From: Parvularcula sp963922235 | GTDB lineage: Bacteria; Pseudomonadota; Alphaproteobacteria; Caulobacterales; Parvularculaceae | Direction: 5' to 3' | Assembly (NCBI GenBank): GCA_963922235.1 | Contig: CAWUIJ010000145.1 | Span: 1-6,324 of the forward strand | DNA length: 6,324 nucleotides | Shown: piece after piece, positions 1 to 6,007 of the stretch | Numbering within the stretch: the first letter of the stretch is position 1 | Layout of the letters: every line of letters begins with the position of its first letter | Made by a program: the position numbers and the translations under genes | The notes under the pieces: generated by a model | Databases searched by the model: none | Told to the model about the DNA's origin: nothing | The model's input: the letters and a program-made list of their open reading frames with translations, nothing else

Positions 1-5
1 AAAAA

Positions 6-82
6 TGGTCGGAGTGGCCGGATTCGAACCGACGACCCCTTCACCCCCAGTAAAGTGCGCTACCAGGCTGCGCTACACTCCG
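6..82 (-). tRNA. tRNA-Pro, anticodon GGG
   Basis: A complete 77-nt tRNA gene with an encoded CCA end. The seven-base acceptor strands (76-82 and 10-16) pair perfectly. The D-arm has GCGC/GCGC, the T-arm holds the TTCGAAT loop, and the 3' ACCA lies at 6-9. The anticodon loop reads CTGGGGG (44-50), giving anticodon GGG at 46-48, which decodes proline CCC and possibly CCU. The anticodon stem is CTTTA/TGAAG, with one T-G wobble at pair 30-40. The gene lies 61 bp beyond the merR stop codon on the same strand, with no terminator visible between them, so it may lie on the same transcript. A run of T residues (1-5 on the opposite strand) follows directly after the CCA. Confidence 0.97.
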
Positions 83-143
83 ACCGACCGCTGTTGCGGG
101 CTCTGGGCACTAACAAAGCTCGATGGCGCCTGCAAGGAACCGA

Positions 144-554
144 TCAGGCCAATTTCGAGAGCAGCGCTTTCGCCTTCGACGCGTCTTTCACGATGCCCTT
201 GATATCCTCAAGGACACTGCTGAGCGAGACCTCTGCAGTGGGAAGAGCGGTTGCTGCTGAAGTGATGTCACCGCGGCCGAGCTCCATGACGAACTCAGTG
301 CCTTCCGACTTCAGGATCTTCTGAACGCCCTTGGTTGTGTAGCCCTCATTGTGCAGCAGACGTTTGATGCCTTGGAGCAGCTCGATGTCCTGCAAACGGT
401 AGAGGCGACGACCGCCAGCGCGGCGCATGGGGCGGACTGGGGAAAAAACGTCTTCCCAGTGGCGGAGCACATGCTGCGCAACGCCGATCTCGTCGGAAGC
501 TTCGGAAATCGTGCGGAACGCAGTGGGTTCCTTGCTGGCGCGGGTCGCACTCAT
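144..554 (-). CDS. MerR-family transcriptional regulator
   Basis: A 136-residue protein with one N-terminal MerR-type winged helix-turn-helix. Residues about 13-85 contain FRTISEASDEIGV, VLRHWE, the basic wing GGRRLYR, and a second helical part with LLHNEGYTTKGVQKIL. The C-terminal 45 residues (about 90-136) are likely helical and would serve for dimerisation. No cysteine is present, so this is not a metal-sensing MerR, CueR or ZntR type. In alphaproteobacteria a regulator of this sort commonly follows ihfA; its effector is not known to me. The start ATG overlaps the ihfA stop (ATGA), and a GAGGA at 565-569 sits 10 nt upstream, supporting this start and translational coupling. DNA binding is well supported; its targets cannot be told from the sequence. 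Confidence 0.93.
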   Translation of the reverse strand: MSATRASKEPTAFRTISEASDEIGVAQHVLRHWEDVFSPVRPMRRAGGRRLYRLQDIELLQGIKRLLHNEGYTTKGVQKILKSEGTEFVMELGRGDITSAATALPTAEVSLSSVLEDIKGIVKDASKAKALLSKLA

Positions 555-859
555 GAATTGTTCGTCCTCATGCCTTCATTGATTCGATCTTTCAGCACGT
601 GGCTGGCGCGGAAGGTCAAAACGCGTCGCGGCGTGATCGGAACCTCTTCCCCGGTCTTAGGGTTTCGGCCCATGCGCTCGTTTTTCGAGCGGATCTGAAA
701 GGTGCCAAACGAGCTCAGCTTCACAGTTTCGCCGGTTTCCAGGCGGTCTGTGATGTGCCCGAGAAGGCTTTCGACAAAAGATGCTGACTCTGACCGGGAC
801 AGGCCAACATGGCGATGAACAGCGTCAGTAAGATCAGCGCGAGTACGCGTACGCGACAT
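551..859 (-). CDS. ihfA: Integration host factor subunit alpha
   Basis: A 102-residue HU/IHF-family protein. IHF is a heterodimer of alpha and beta subunits that binds the DNA minor groove and bends it sharply, acting in transcription, replication and recombination. Family landmarks are the N-terminal helices (TRADLTDAVHRHVGLSRSES, residues 6-25), the SFGTF turn (50-54), the beta-arm with GRNPKTGEEVPI (64-75; Pro67 is the expected intercalating proline), and VLTFRASHVLKDRIN near the end. Order and length fit IhfA (about 100 residues) better than HU. The frame is open upstream to 922, but starting at 859 gives the normal family N-terminus, and a GAGG lies at 872-875. An ATG at 869-871 abuts that GAGG and is less likely. 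The gene lies 84 bp after fabH and overlaps merR by four bases. Confidence 0.96.
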   Translation of the reverse strand: MSRTRTRADLTDAVHRHVGLSRSESASFVESLLGHITDRLETGETVKLSSFGTFQIRSKNERMGRNPKTGEEVPITPRRVLTFRASHVLKDRINEGMRTNNS

Positions 860-871
860 AGGGAGTTCCAT

Positions 872-875
872 CCTC
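872..875 (-). promoter_or_regulatory. Ribosome binding site deciding the ihfA start
   Basis: The minus strand reads GAGG here, 12 nt before the ATG at 857-859. The spacing is long, but the next ATG (869-871) touches the GAGG and could not use it. This site together with the family's usual protein length favours the 102-residue IhfA. Confidence 0.5.
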
Positions 876-886
876 ATCGTTTCTAG

Positions 887-903
887 GGCGGATTTTATCC
901 GCC
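887..903 (-). repeat. Perfect inverted repeat in the fabH-ihfA gap
   Basis: The plus strand reads GGCGGAT, TTT, ATCCGCC, a perfect 7-bp stem with a 3-base loop (or 6 bp with a 5-base loop). In the minus-strand transcript it would form a compact hairpin 27 nt before the ihfA start codon. No T-run follows on either strand, so it is not a normal intrinsic terminator. It may be an mRNA stability or processing element, an attenuator-like structure, or an operator for a dimeric repressor. Confidence 0.55.
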
Positions 904-943
904 AGATTTGGGGGTTTACCACGAACTGCGCGTGTAAGAAACG

Positions 944-1906
944 CTAGCACTTCGCCAAAACTGCGCCCCATGTCAGTCCGCCGCCCATGCCCTCGAACAT
1001 GCAAAGGTCACCAGGCTTGATCCGCCCGTCGCGATAGCCGGTATCGAAAGCGAGGGGGATGGAAGCCGCCGATGTGTTGGCATGTTCAGCCACGGTCGAA
1101 ATGACTTTGTCTTCCGGAATGCCCAGCCGCTTGGCGATCCCGTCGAGGATCCGCTGGTTCGCCTGATGCGGCACGAACCAATCCACGTCCGACACCTGGA
1201 GCCCAGCTTTCTCAAGGCATTCCTCGATCGCGCTGGAGATGCGGACCACAGCCTCTTTGAAGACCTTTTGGCCTTCCATGCGGAGATATCCCGCCGTCCC
1301 CGTCGTTGACGGGCCGCCATCGACATAGAGAATGTCGGCAAGCCGGCCATCCGAGCGGCAGACAGACGCGAGGATCCCTCGATGGCTGTCATCTTCGGCC
1401 TCAAGAACAAAGGCGCCAGCGCCGTCGCCAAAGAGCACGCAGGTGCGGCGGTCTTCCCAATCAAGAATGCGAGAGAAGGTTTCCGCGCCGATGACCAAGG
1501 CGCGCCGATATTGGCCGCTTTCGATCAAGCTGGATGTCATGGAAAGCGCGTAAATGAAGCCTGAACAGACCGCACCGATATCGAACGCTGCACCCTGATG
1601 AATTCCAAGTTCTCTTTGAATATGGGCAGCGCTTGCGGGGAAGGTCTGATTCGGTGTCGCTGTGGCGAGGATCACAAGGTCGATGTCATTAGGCGAAAGG
1701 CCAGCATCATCGAGCGCCCTCTGGCCTGCTTCTGTCCCTAGGCTGACGGTCGTTTCGTCGTCCGATGCGATGTAGCGTTGCCGAATACCCGTCCGCTCGC
1801 GGATCCAAGCGTCGGATGTATCGACTTTCTCAGTCAACTCATCGTTTGGCACTAAGCGCTTGGGCAGGGCGCTTCCCGCCCCGCGAAAGACTGCGCGACG
1901 TGTCAT
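944..1906 (-). CDS. fabH: Beta-ketoacyl-ACP synthase III
   Basis: A 320-residue condensing enzyme that starts type II fatty acid synthesis in the cytoplasm by joining an acyl-CoA (usually acetyl-CoA) to malonyl-ACP, giving a 3-ketoacyl-ACP. The thiolase-fold Cys-His-Asn triad is visible: Cys114 in AVCSGF, His247 in VPHQAN and Asn277 in HANTSAASIP. Other landmarks are TSDAWIRERTGIRQR (30-44), GDGAGAFVLE (160-169) and the C-terminal EGMGGGLTWGAVL. Length matches FabH (about 317-325). The residue before Asn277 is Ala where many FabH proteins have Gly (HGNTSA), a mild change. The start overlaps the plsX stop as ATGA, with only a weak upstream GGTGG, so translation probably relies on coupling to plsX. 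The pairing with plsX joins chain initiation to phospholipid acylation. Confidence 0.97.
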   Translation of the reverse strand: MTRRAVFRGAGSALPKRLVPNDELTEKVDTSDAWIRERTGIRQRYIASDDETTVSLGTEAGQRALDDAGLSPNDIDLVILATATPNQTFPASAAHIQRELGIHQGAAFDIGAVCSGFIYALSMTSSLIESGQYRRALVIGAETFSRILDWEDRRTCVLFGDGAGAFVLEAEDDSHRGILASVCRSDGRLADILYVDGGPSTTGTAGYLRMEGQKVFKEAVVRISSAIEECLEKAGLQVSDVDWFVPHQANQRILDGIAKRLGIPEDKVISTVAEHANTSAASIPLAFDTGYRDGRIKPGDLCMFEGMGGGLTWGAVLAKC

Positions 1907-2985
1907 TCAGCAGCCGCCACCGCTTCAAGTGCGTCCACCTCAACGCTTTGTGCGCGGGCTGAGACGGAAGCGATGGTCCGTCGAATTTCATCAACGAAGG
2001 GATTAGCCGCCAGCTTCTCAGCCATCTTCACTGCGGAAACAACGCCCGCAGCGTCTGCGCCTCCATGGCTCTTCACGACCAAACCGCCAAGACCGAGGAG
2101 GGGAGCTCCGTTGACGGAGGATGGGTCCATTCGCGCCTTCAGGCGTTTAAGAGACCCCATCATCGCGACTGCGCCAATCTTCGAAAGGATGTTTTCCGTC
2201 AGGGCCTCTTTGACCCAGGCGCCGACCAGGCGCGCGGTGCCTTCGGCTGTCTTCAGCGCGACATTGCCTGTGAACCCATCAGTGACGACCACATCAACGT
2301 CGCCCCCTGAGATGTCGTTGCCTTCCACGAAGCCAATGAAGTTCATTTCGGGGTCAGCTTCGCGCAGCACCTTAGCAGCATTCTTAATCAGTGTGCTGCC
2401 TTTCAGGTCCTCCTCGCCGACATTGAGGAGGCCGACAGCGGGTTTATCCTTGCCTGAAAGAGAGCGGTGATAGGCCTCGCCCATAATAGCAAATTGGACC
2501 AGCTGCTCTGCTGTGACCTCGACATTGGCACCGACGTCGAGGACGACGGCATTGCCGGTCATGGTCGGCCAGAGAGCCGAGGCGGCCGGACGATCAACGC
2601 CTTGGATCATCTTCAGCTGCATGCGCGCAATCGCCATCAACGCGCCGGTGTTGCCGCAGGACACGATGCCGTGGGCTTTACCGAGCTTCACCTGTTCAAT
2701 CGCTGCCCACATCGAGCTGTCACGTGACTTGCGAAGGGCGCGGGCGGGCTTGTCATCCATCGCCACCACGCCGTCAGCATAAAGATGCTCAACCTGTTCG
2801 CTGGGCAGTTCATGCGCTGAAACCGCGTTGGCGATGGGGCCCTCTTGACCAACCAAAAGGAGTTTGGCCTTAAGTCCTTCTTTGATCGCCGCAGCGCAGC
2901 CAGCGATGATTTCGGATGGGCCTTGGTCGCTGCCCATTACATCGATGGCCAATGTCAGTGCACCGCGGTTCAATTCGGTCCCCAT
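1903..2985 (-). CDS. plsX: Phosphate acyltransferase PlsX
   Basis: With the chosen start this is a 360-residue protein, close to the usual length of about 340-360. PlsX converts acyl-ACP and phosphate to acyl-phosphate, the donor that PlsY uses to acylate glycerol-3-phosphate; it is a peripheral membrane enzyme. Signature stretches are AIDVMGSDQGP (13-23), AMDDKPARALRKSRDSS near residue 80, SCGNTGALMA (109-118), VVLDVGANVE (147-156), LLNVGEED (186-193) and VVVTDGFTGNVALK (232-245). The frame stays open upstream with an ATG at 3007-3009 and a TTG at 3040-3042, which would add 8 or 19 residues. The ATG at 2983-2985 has a GAGG six bases before it and gives the normal N-terminus. fabH follows with a four-base overlap, and the glycosyltransferase gene lies 75 bp upstream on the same strand. 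Confidence 0.96.
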   Translation of the reverse strand: MGTELNRGALTLAIDVMGSDQGPSEIIAGCAAAIKEGLKAKLLLVGQEGPIANAVSAHELPSEQVEHLYADGVVAMDDKPARALRKSRDSSMWAAIEQVKLGKAHGIVSCGNTGALMAIARMQLKMIQGVDRPAASALWPTMTGNAVVLDVGANVEVTAEQLVQFAIMGEAYHRSLSGKDKPAVGLLNVGEEDLKGSTLIKNAAKVLREADPEMNFIGFVEGNDISGGDVDVVVTDGFTGNVALKTAEGTARLVGAWVKEALTENILSKIGAVAMMGSLKRLKARMDPSSVNGAPLLGLGGLVVKSHGGADAAGVVSAVKMAEKLAANPFVDEIRRTIASVSARAQSVEVDALEAVAAAE

Positions 2986-2991
2986 GGGCTG

Positions 2992-2995
2992 CCTC
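2992..2995 (-). promoter_or_regulatory. Ribosome binding site deciding the plsX start
   Basis: The minus strand reads TTGAGG, six bases before the ATG at 2983-2985. The competing upstream ATG (3007-3009) has only an AGGGG that falls within a possible small hairpin (3011-3016 with 3023-3028), so it is less accessible. This supports the 360-residue PlsX. Confidence 0.6.
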
Positions 2996-3060
2996 AACTC
3001 TTCTTTCATCAGCCGCCCCTGCGCGGCTCTTTCAAACTGCAAACCAGATCCATTCTCCGT

Positions 3061-4260
3061 TTAGGGAAGGATCGGGTCCTCGATCATTTTCGCCGACTTC
3101 AGCCACCAGTCCTGGTCAAAGCCCTGAATCTCAAGATTGGCGATGAATTGGCGCGCGCCGGCTTCCCAAGAGAACCGCTCCGACCAGGCACGGCATTCCT
3201 CCGGGTTTCGGTGTTCAAGCGCCTCAAGGATCGCCACTTTGAGATCTTCATTGAGCGCGCCTGCGCCTTTGGGCGCACCGTCGAGAATTTCGAGCGGTCC
3301 ACGGACGGGGTAGGCGGCGACAGGGACGCCGCTGGCCAAGGCCTCGACATTGACGAGGCCGAAAGTGTCCGTACGCGAAGGGAAGACAAAAACATCGGAC
3401 GCCGCGAACCGCTTCACCAGCTCTTCGCCGTAGTGTTTTCCAGCAAAATGGACGTTCTTGCCCGCGTATTTTTCGCGCAGCTCTTGCTCTTGGGGCCCTG
3501 CACCGACCAGCACTTTGGTGCCAGGCAAATCGAGATCGAGGAAATCTTCAAGAGTCTTTTCGACCGCAAACCGCCCGACATAGGTCATGATAGGCCGCGG
3601 CAGTCCTTCGAACACGTCGCTTTCGATCGGGCGAAATTGCTCCGTGTCCACACCGCGCTCCCAAAGGCGCATGTTCCGAAAGCCCTTGTCGTCGAGCTCT
3701 TGCATCAGGCCAGGGGTCGCGACCATCATTGCTTCGCCGTGGTTGTGGAAGTCGCGAAGAAGCGCATAGCCCCAATCGATGGGGAAGCGGATCCGATCAT
3801 AAGCATATTCCGGGAACCGCGTGTGAAAGCTGGTTGTGTACGGGAATTTCCGCCGCCGACAGAACCGACGCGTGGCGCGGCCGATCGGACCTTCTGTGGC
3901 AATATGAATAGCGTCCGGTTGGAACGCGTTGATCATCGAAGCCACTTTGCGGTTGGGGAACAGCGAAAGTCGTATCTCTGAATAGCTCGGCATCGGGACC
4001 GAGTGGAATTCCTGCGGCGTAATATAAAGAACCTCGTTGCCGAATTTGGTCAGAATACGACCAAGCGTATCGAGCGTTGTCACCACGCCGTTCAGCTGAG
4101 GCTTCCACGCATCGGTGGCGATCACAATTTTCAAACCGCTCTCCGAGTTCGGCATCTGAAACTTCTGTTTGGGGCTGGTCAGCTTGCGCACGCGCCCGCT
4201 GATCCCTTTGAGGCGGGCGCGATCCCCGCCTTCGGCTGCTTCTGTCGGCAAATCACTCAT
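3061..4260 (-). CDS. GT4-type glycosyltransferase (glycolipid or mannosyl type)
   Basis: A 399-residue retaining glycosyltransferase of GT-B fold, family GT4, probably cytoplasmic and membrane-associated. The N-terminal acceptor domain begins near residue 43 (LKIVIATDAWKPQLNGVV, with the NGVV loop at 57-60) and includes ATEGPIGRA and TSFHTRFPEY (143-152). The C-terminal sugar-nucleotide domain has WERGVDTEQFRP, YVGRFAVEK (227-235), VLVGAGP and FPSRTDTFGLVNVEALASG, with Asp298 in place of the first Glu of the EX7E motif (second is Glu306). This pattern resembles the Sqd2/MgtA-like group, which transfers sugars to lipids; the sugar donor and acceptor cannot be read from sequence. The first 40 residues are basic, polar and not part of the fold. 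An alternative ATG at 4153-4155 would remove 35 of them; neither start has a strong Shine-Dalgarno. It lies 75 bp upstream of plsX, suggesting a role in membrane lipids (inference). Confidence 0.88.
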   Translation of the reverse strand: MSDLPTEAAEGGDRARLKGISGRVRKLTSPKQKFQMPNSESGLKIVIATDAWKPQLNGVVTTLDTLGRILTKFGNEVLYITPQEFHSVPMPSYSEIRLSLFPNRKVASMINAFQPDAIHIATEGPIGRATRRFCRRRKFPYTTSFHTRFPEYAYDRIRFPIDWGYALLRDFHNHGEAMMVATPGLMQELDDKGFRNMRLWERGVDTEQFRPIESDVFEGLPRPIMTYVGRFAVEKTLEDFLDLDLPGTKVLVGAGPQEQELREKYAGKNVHFAGKHYGEELVKRFAASDVFVFPSRTDTFGLVNVEALASGVPVAAYPVRGPLEILDGAPKGAGALNEDLKVAILEALEHRNPEECRAWSERFSWEAGARQFIANLEIQGFDQDWWLKSAKMIEDPILP

Positions 4261-4410
4261 GGTTCTGGGGATTAGAGGTCTCTGCCATGCGTGTCACCCG
4301 GCGAGTGCCGCCCAAAACAGCCTGGCAGATGTCCCGAGATGGTACATCGAACCATTTTGTTGTGCGGCGCAAAAAAACCTTGCGTTGGGGCATCTGGGGT
4401 GCCAACTTCG

Positions 4411-4491
4411 GACTCGCTGGTTTTGGCCAGCGAGCCCTTCCGGGCGTTTCCTCCCTAGACTGGCCGCGGCTTTTGTCGCGGCCCTTTTTTT
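4411..4491 (+). ncRNA. mmgR: Small trans-acting RNA, suhB/alpha-r8 (MmgR)-like
   Basis: The plus strand of this intergenic gap shows a compact RNA-gene layout although no plus-strand protein gene lies nearby. Hairpin 1 is perfect: CTCGCTGG (4413-4420) pairs with CCAGCGAG (4427-4434) around TTTTGG. A 27-base linker follows, holding a small CCC-TTCC-GGG element and the unpaired TTTCCTCCCTAG (4447-4458). A terminator hairpin (4462-4483) with seven T residues ends it. The expected RNA is about 77-81 nt. From memory, this order (hairpin, CCTCCC linker, GGCCGC-type terminator stem), the size, and an N-formylglutamate amidohydrolase gene plus cpdR alongside match Rfam suhB, known in Sinorhizobium meliloti as MmgR, which limits polyhydroxybutyrate and phasin accumulation. 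A possible -35 (TTGCGT, 4380-4385) is present, but the -10 is poor. The 5' end is estimated. Confidence 0.78.
4462..4491 (+). terminator. Intrinsic terminator of the small RNA
   Basis: GGCCGCGGC (4462-4470) pairs with GTCGCGGCC (4475-4483) around a TTTT loop, giving a 9-bp GC-rich stem with one G-T pair. It is followed by C and seven T residues (4485-4491). The T-run is on the plus strand only, so it ends rightward transcription. With no plus-strand protein gene upstream, it points to a short RNA gene. Confidence 0.92.
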
Positions 4492-4538
4492 GAGCCCTAT
4501 GTTGCAGACTATTTCAGGAAAGGCCAGCGGATAGTGAG

Positions 4539-5411
4539 TTATTCCGCGGCGAGAACAGCTGGTCGATAGGTGTTGAGCACGCGCTCCACAACCAAAGAGA
4601 GTTGGCTGACAAAGCCTTTGAAGTGCCTGCTGCGAGCAACGCGCGTTTCGTCGAGATAGAGACCGCGATTGATCTCAATCTGTAGGACGCCCACGCCTTG
4701 TTGTGGGCTCCCGTAATGCGAAGCGACATAGCCGCCCGCATAGGGCGCGTTGCGTGCGACGTGGAAACCCTCTGCGCGGAATGCGTCTTCCCAAAGGGTC
4801 GCGTCTTCGTTGCGGCACGACGCCCCAAAACGATCGCCCAAAACAATGTCGGGAAGCTTAGTGGCGCCTCCTGCGGTGGAAGGCATGGAATGCCAGTCCA
4901 CAACAAGCACCCGTGAGAAACGCGTTTTCGCTTCATCGATCAGTGAGCTGATCGAGCTATGATAAGGCGCGAAGCAGTTTTTGAGCCGCGATTTGGCTTC
5001 GGTGCTGGGGAGGCGTGAAGGATAAATCTGACGCCCGTCGGCTGCGAGTTTGGGAATCACACCGAAGCCAGCGATCACTCGGTTGCTGCGGCTTTCTTCT
5101 GCATCGTCCAGCGGCCCATGAAAGAGCAGGGGGTCAAGCTCCCGCGGTGACCGGTTGAGGTCGACAAAAACGCGCGGGAACCGAGCCGTGACGACAGGAA
5201 CCGACTCGCTGGCATCGGTGGGAATCAGCTGGTCGACATACGCATCTTCAGATCGCCGCAGCGTCTCGAGCGGGAGAAGAGCTTGCTGAAGCAGGCGCCG
5301 AGGATAATCGCGACCGGCATGGGGACAGGTGAAAATGAGGGGCGTCTGCCATTGCGAAGGGCGGGTCACCTCGTGTGCCGGATAGTTCTCTTTGATGATG
5401 CGCGCGACCAT
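4539..5411 (-). CDS. N-formylglutamate amidohydrolase-like protein
   Basis: A 290-residue protein of the N-formylglutamate amidohydrolase (FGase, HutG-like) family, a metal-dependent hydrolase group related to zinc carboxypeptidases. Known members cleave N-formyl-L-glutamate to formate and glutamate, the last step of one histidine degradation route. Visible family blocks are TCPHAGRDYP (28-37), SEDAYVDQL (54-62), FPRVFVDLNRSPRE (78-91), APYHSSI (148-154), VVDWHSMPS (170-178), LPDIVLGDRFG (186-196), NAPYAGGY (221-228) and LQIEINRGLYLDE (243-255). His31, His174 and Glu246 are candidate metal or catalytic residues. No other histidine-degradation genes are nearby, so the substrate may differ (an N-acyl amino acid, for example) and I withhold the hutG symbol. 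A GGGGTGG lies just before the start. The gene is divergent from cpdR and converges on the small RNA. Confidence 0.9.
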   Translation of the reverse strand: MVARIIKENYPAHEVTRPSQWQTPLIFTCPHAGRDYPRRLLQQALLPLETLRRSEDAYVDQLIPTDASESVPVVTARFPRVFVDLNRSPRELDPLLFHGPLDDAEESRSNRVIAGFGVIPKLAADGRQIYPSRLPSTEAKSRLKNCFAPYHSSISSLIDEAKTRFSRVLVVDWHSMPSTAGGATKLPDIVLGDRFGASCRNEDATLWEDAFRAEGFHVARNAPYAGGYVASHYGSPQQGVGVLQIEINRGLYLDETRVARSRHFKGFVSQLSLVVERVLNTYRPAVLAAE

Positions 5412-5573
5412 ACCACCCCGTCAGTCGAGTCTTCATAGAGCGGGAAGCCGATGAGGAGAACACCTTTATGTCGTTATCGTGACGCATAACTTTGTCCGAA
5501 GAGATGTTCGCGCTTCACTGGGTATTAAGAGCCAGGTACGTAAGGTTAGACGCAAGATTAAAACGAAACTTGG

Positions 5574-5579
5574 GGGGAG
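5574..5579 (+). promoter_or_regulatory. Ribosome binding site deciding the cpdR start
   Basis: GGGGAG, part of the run GGGGGGAG (5572-5579), lies seven bases before the ATG at 5587. It fixes the start inside a longer open frame that extends up to 5479. The G-rich run could pair with the CTCCC of the neighbouring small RNA. Confidence 0.75.
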
Positions 5580-5586
5580 CCCGGCA

Positions 5587-5946
5587 ATGGCCGCGATCCT
5601 TTTGGCCGAAGACGACGAATCAATGCGCGCTTTCCTGAAGCGTGCTCTGGAGCGAGCGGGCCACGTGGTGGTCGACGCGGGGCAGGGGGATGATGCCCTG
5701 AACGAGCTTCAGCTTCGCGAGTTCGATCTTCTTCTCACGGATATTGTGATGCCTGTGATGGACGGTATCGAGCTTGCGCGCCGCGCAGCAGATATCGACC
5801 CTGCGATGAAGATCATGTTCATCACGGGTTTTGCGGCGGTTGCCCTTAATCCCGCCAACCGGACACCGCAGGACGCGAAAGTGCTGTCAAAGCCTTTCCA
5901 TCTGCGTGATCTGGTGGATGAAGTTGACCGATTGATCGCCGCCTAG
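5587..5946 (+). CDS. cpdR: CpdR-type single-domain response regulator
   Basis: A 119-residue protein made of one receiver domain and no output domain. Receiver residues are present: acidic pocket Glu8-Asp9-Asp10, phosphoacceptor Asp52 in LLLTDIVMP, Thr80 in MFITGFAAVALNP and Lys102 in VLSKPFHLRDLV. The last two blocks are typical of CpdR. In Caulobacter and Sinorhizobium, CpdR is phosphorylated through the CckA-ChpT relay; in its unphosphorylated form it binds ClpXP, helping deliver substrates that control the cell cycle. The protein ends in Ile-Ala-Ala, a tail of the sort ClpXP recognises, so CpdR itself may be turned over (inference). The frame is open from 5479, but the extra 36 residues are basic and unlike the family, and the Shine-Dalgarno at 5574-5579 supports 5587. 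Relay partners are not in this window. Confidence 0.94.
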   Translation: MAAILLAEDDESMRAFLKRALERAGHVVVDAGQGDDALNELQLREFDLLLTDIVMPVMDGIELARRAADIDPAMKIMFITGFAAVALNPANRTPQDAKVLSKPFHLRDLVDEVDRLIAA

Positions 5947-6007
5947 CCTTGAAGCGATCCACCAACGTCCTTATTGTTTATCAGTAAGAAACAAAAGGGC
6001 GTTTCCC

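Noticed and set aside
860..922. 21-residue N-terminal extension of IhfA
   Set aside because: It would carry the perfect inverted repeat inside the coding region, has no ribosome binding site, and is absent from the family's usual form.
3011..3028. AGCCGC/GCGGCT hairpin ahead of plsX as a terminator for the glycosyltransferase
   Set aside because: It has only six pairs and no T-run on the minus strand; at most it masks a weak alternative start signal.
2845..3981. Plus-strand open frame of 378 residues opposite plsX and the glycosyltransferase
   Set aside because: It is antisense to two clearly real genes, has no recognisable domain, and is best explained by codon bias of the true strand.
4169..4534. 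Plus-strand open frames across the intergenic gap
   Set aside because: They run through both RNA hairpins and the terminator, show no domain, and have no convincing Shine-Dalgarno; the RNA-gene reading explains the structure better.
5479..5586. 36-residue basic N-terminal extension of the CpdR frame
   Set aside because: The frame is open, but the extension does not look like any CpdR, and a good Shine-Dalgarno immediately precedes the internal ATG at 5587.
5970..5988. CTTATTG/CAGTAAG hairpin between cpdR and the lipoprotein gene, as a terminator
   Set aside because: The stem is AT-rich with a wobble pair and is followed by A residues, not T residues, so it is unlikely to stop transcription.
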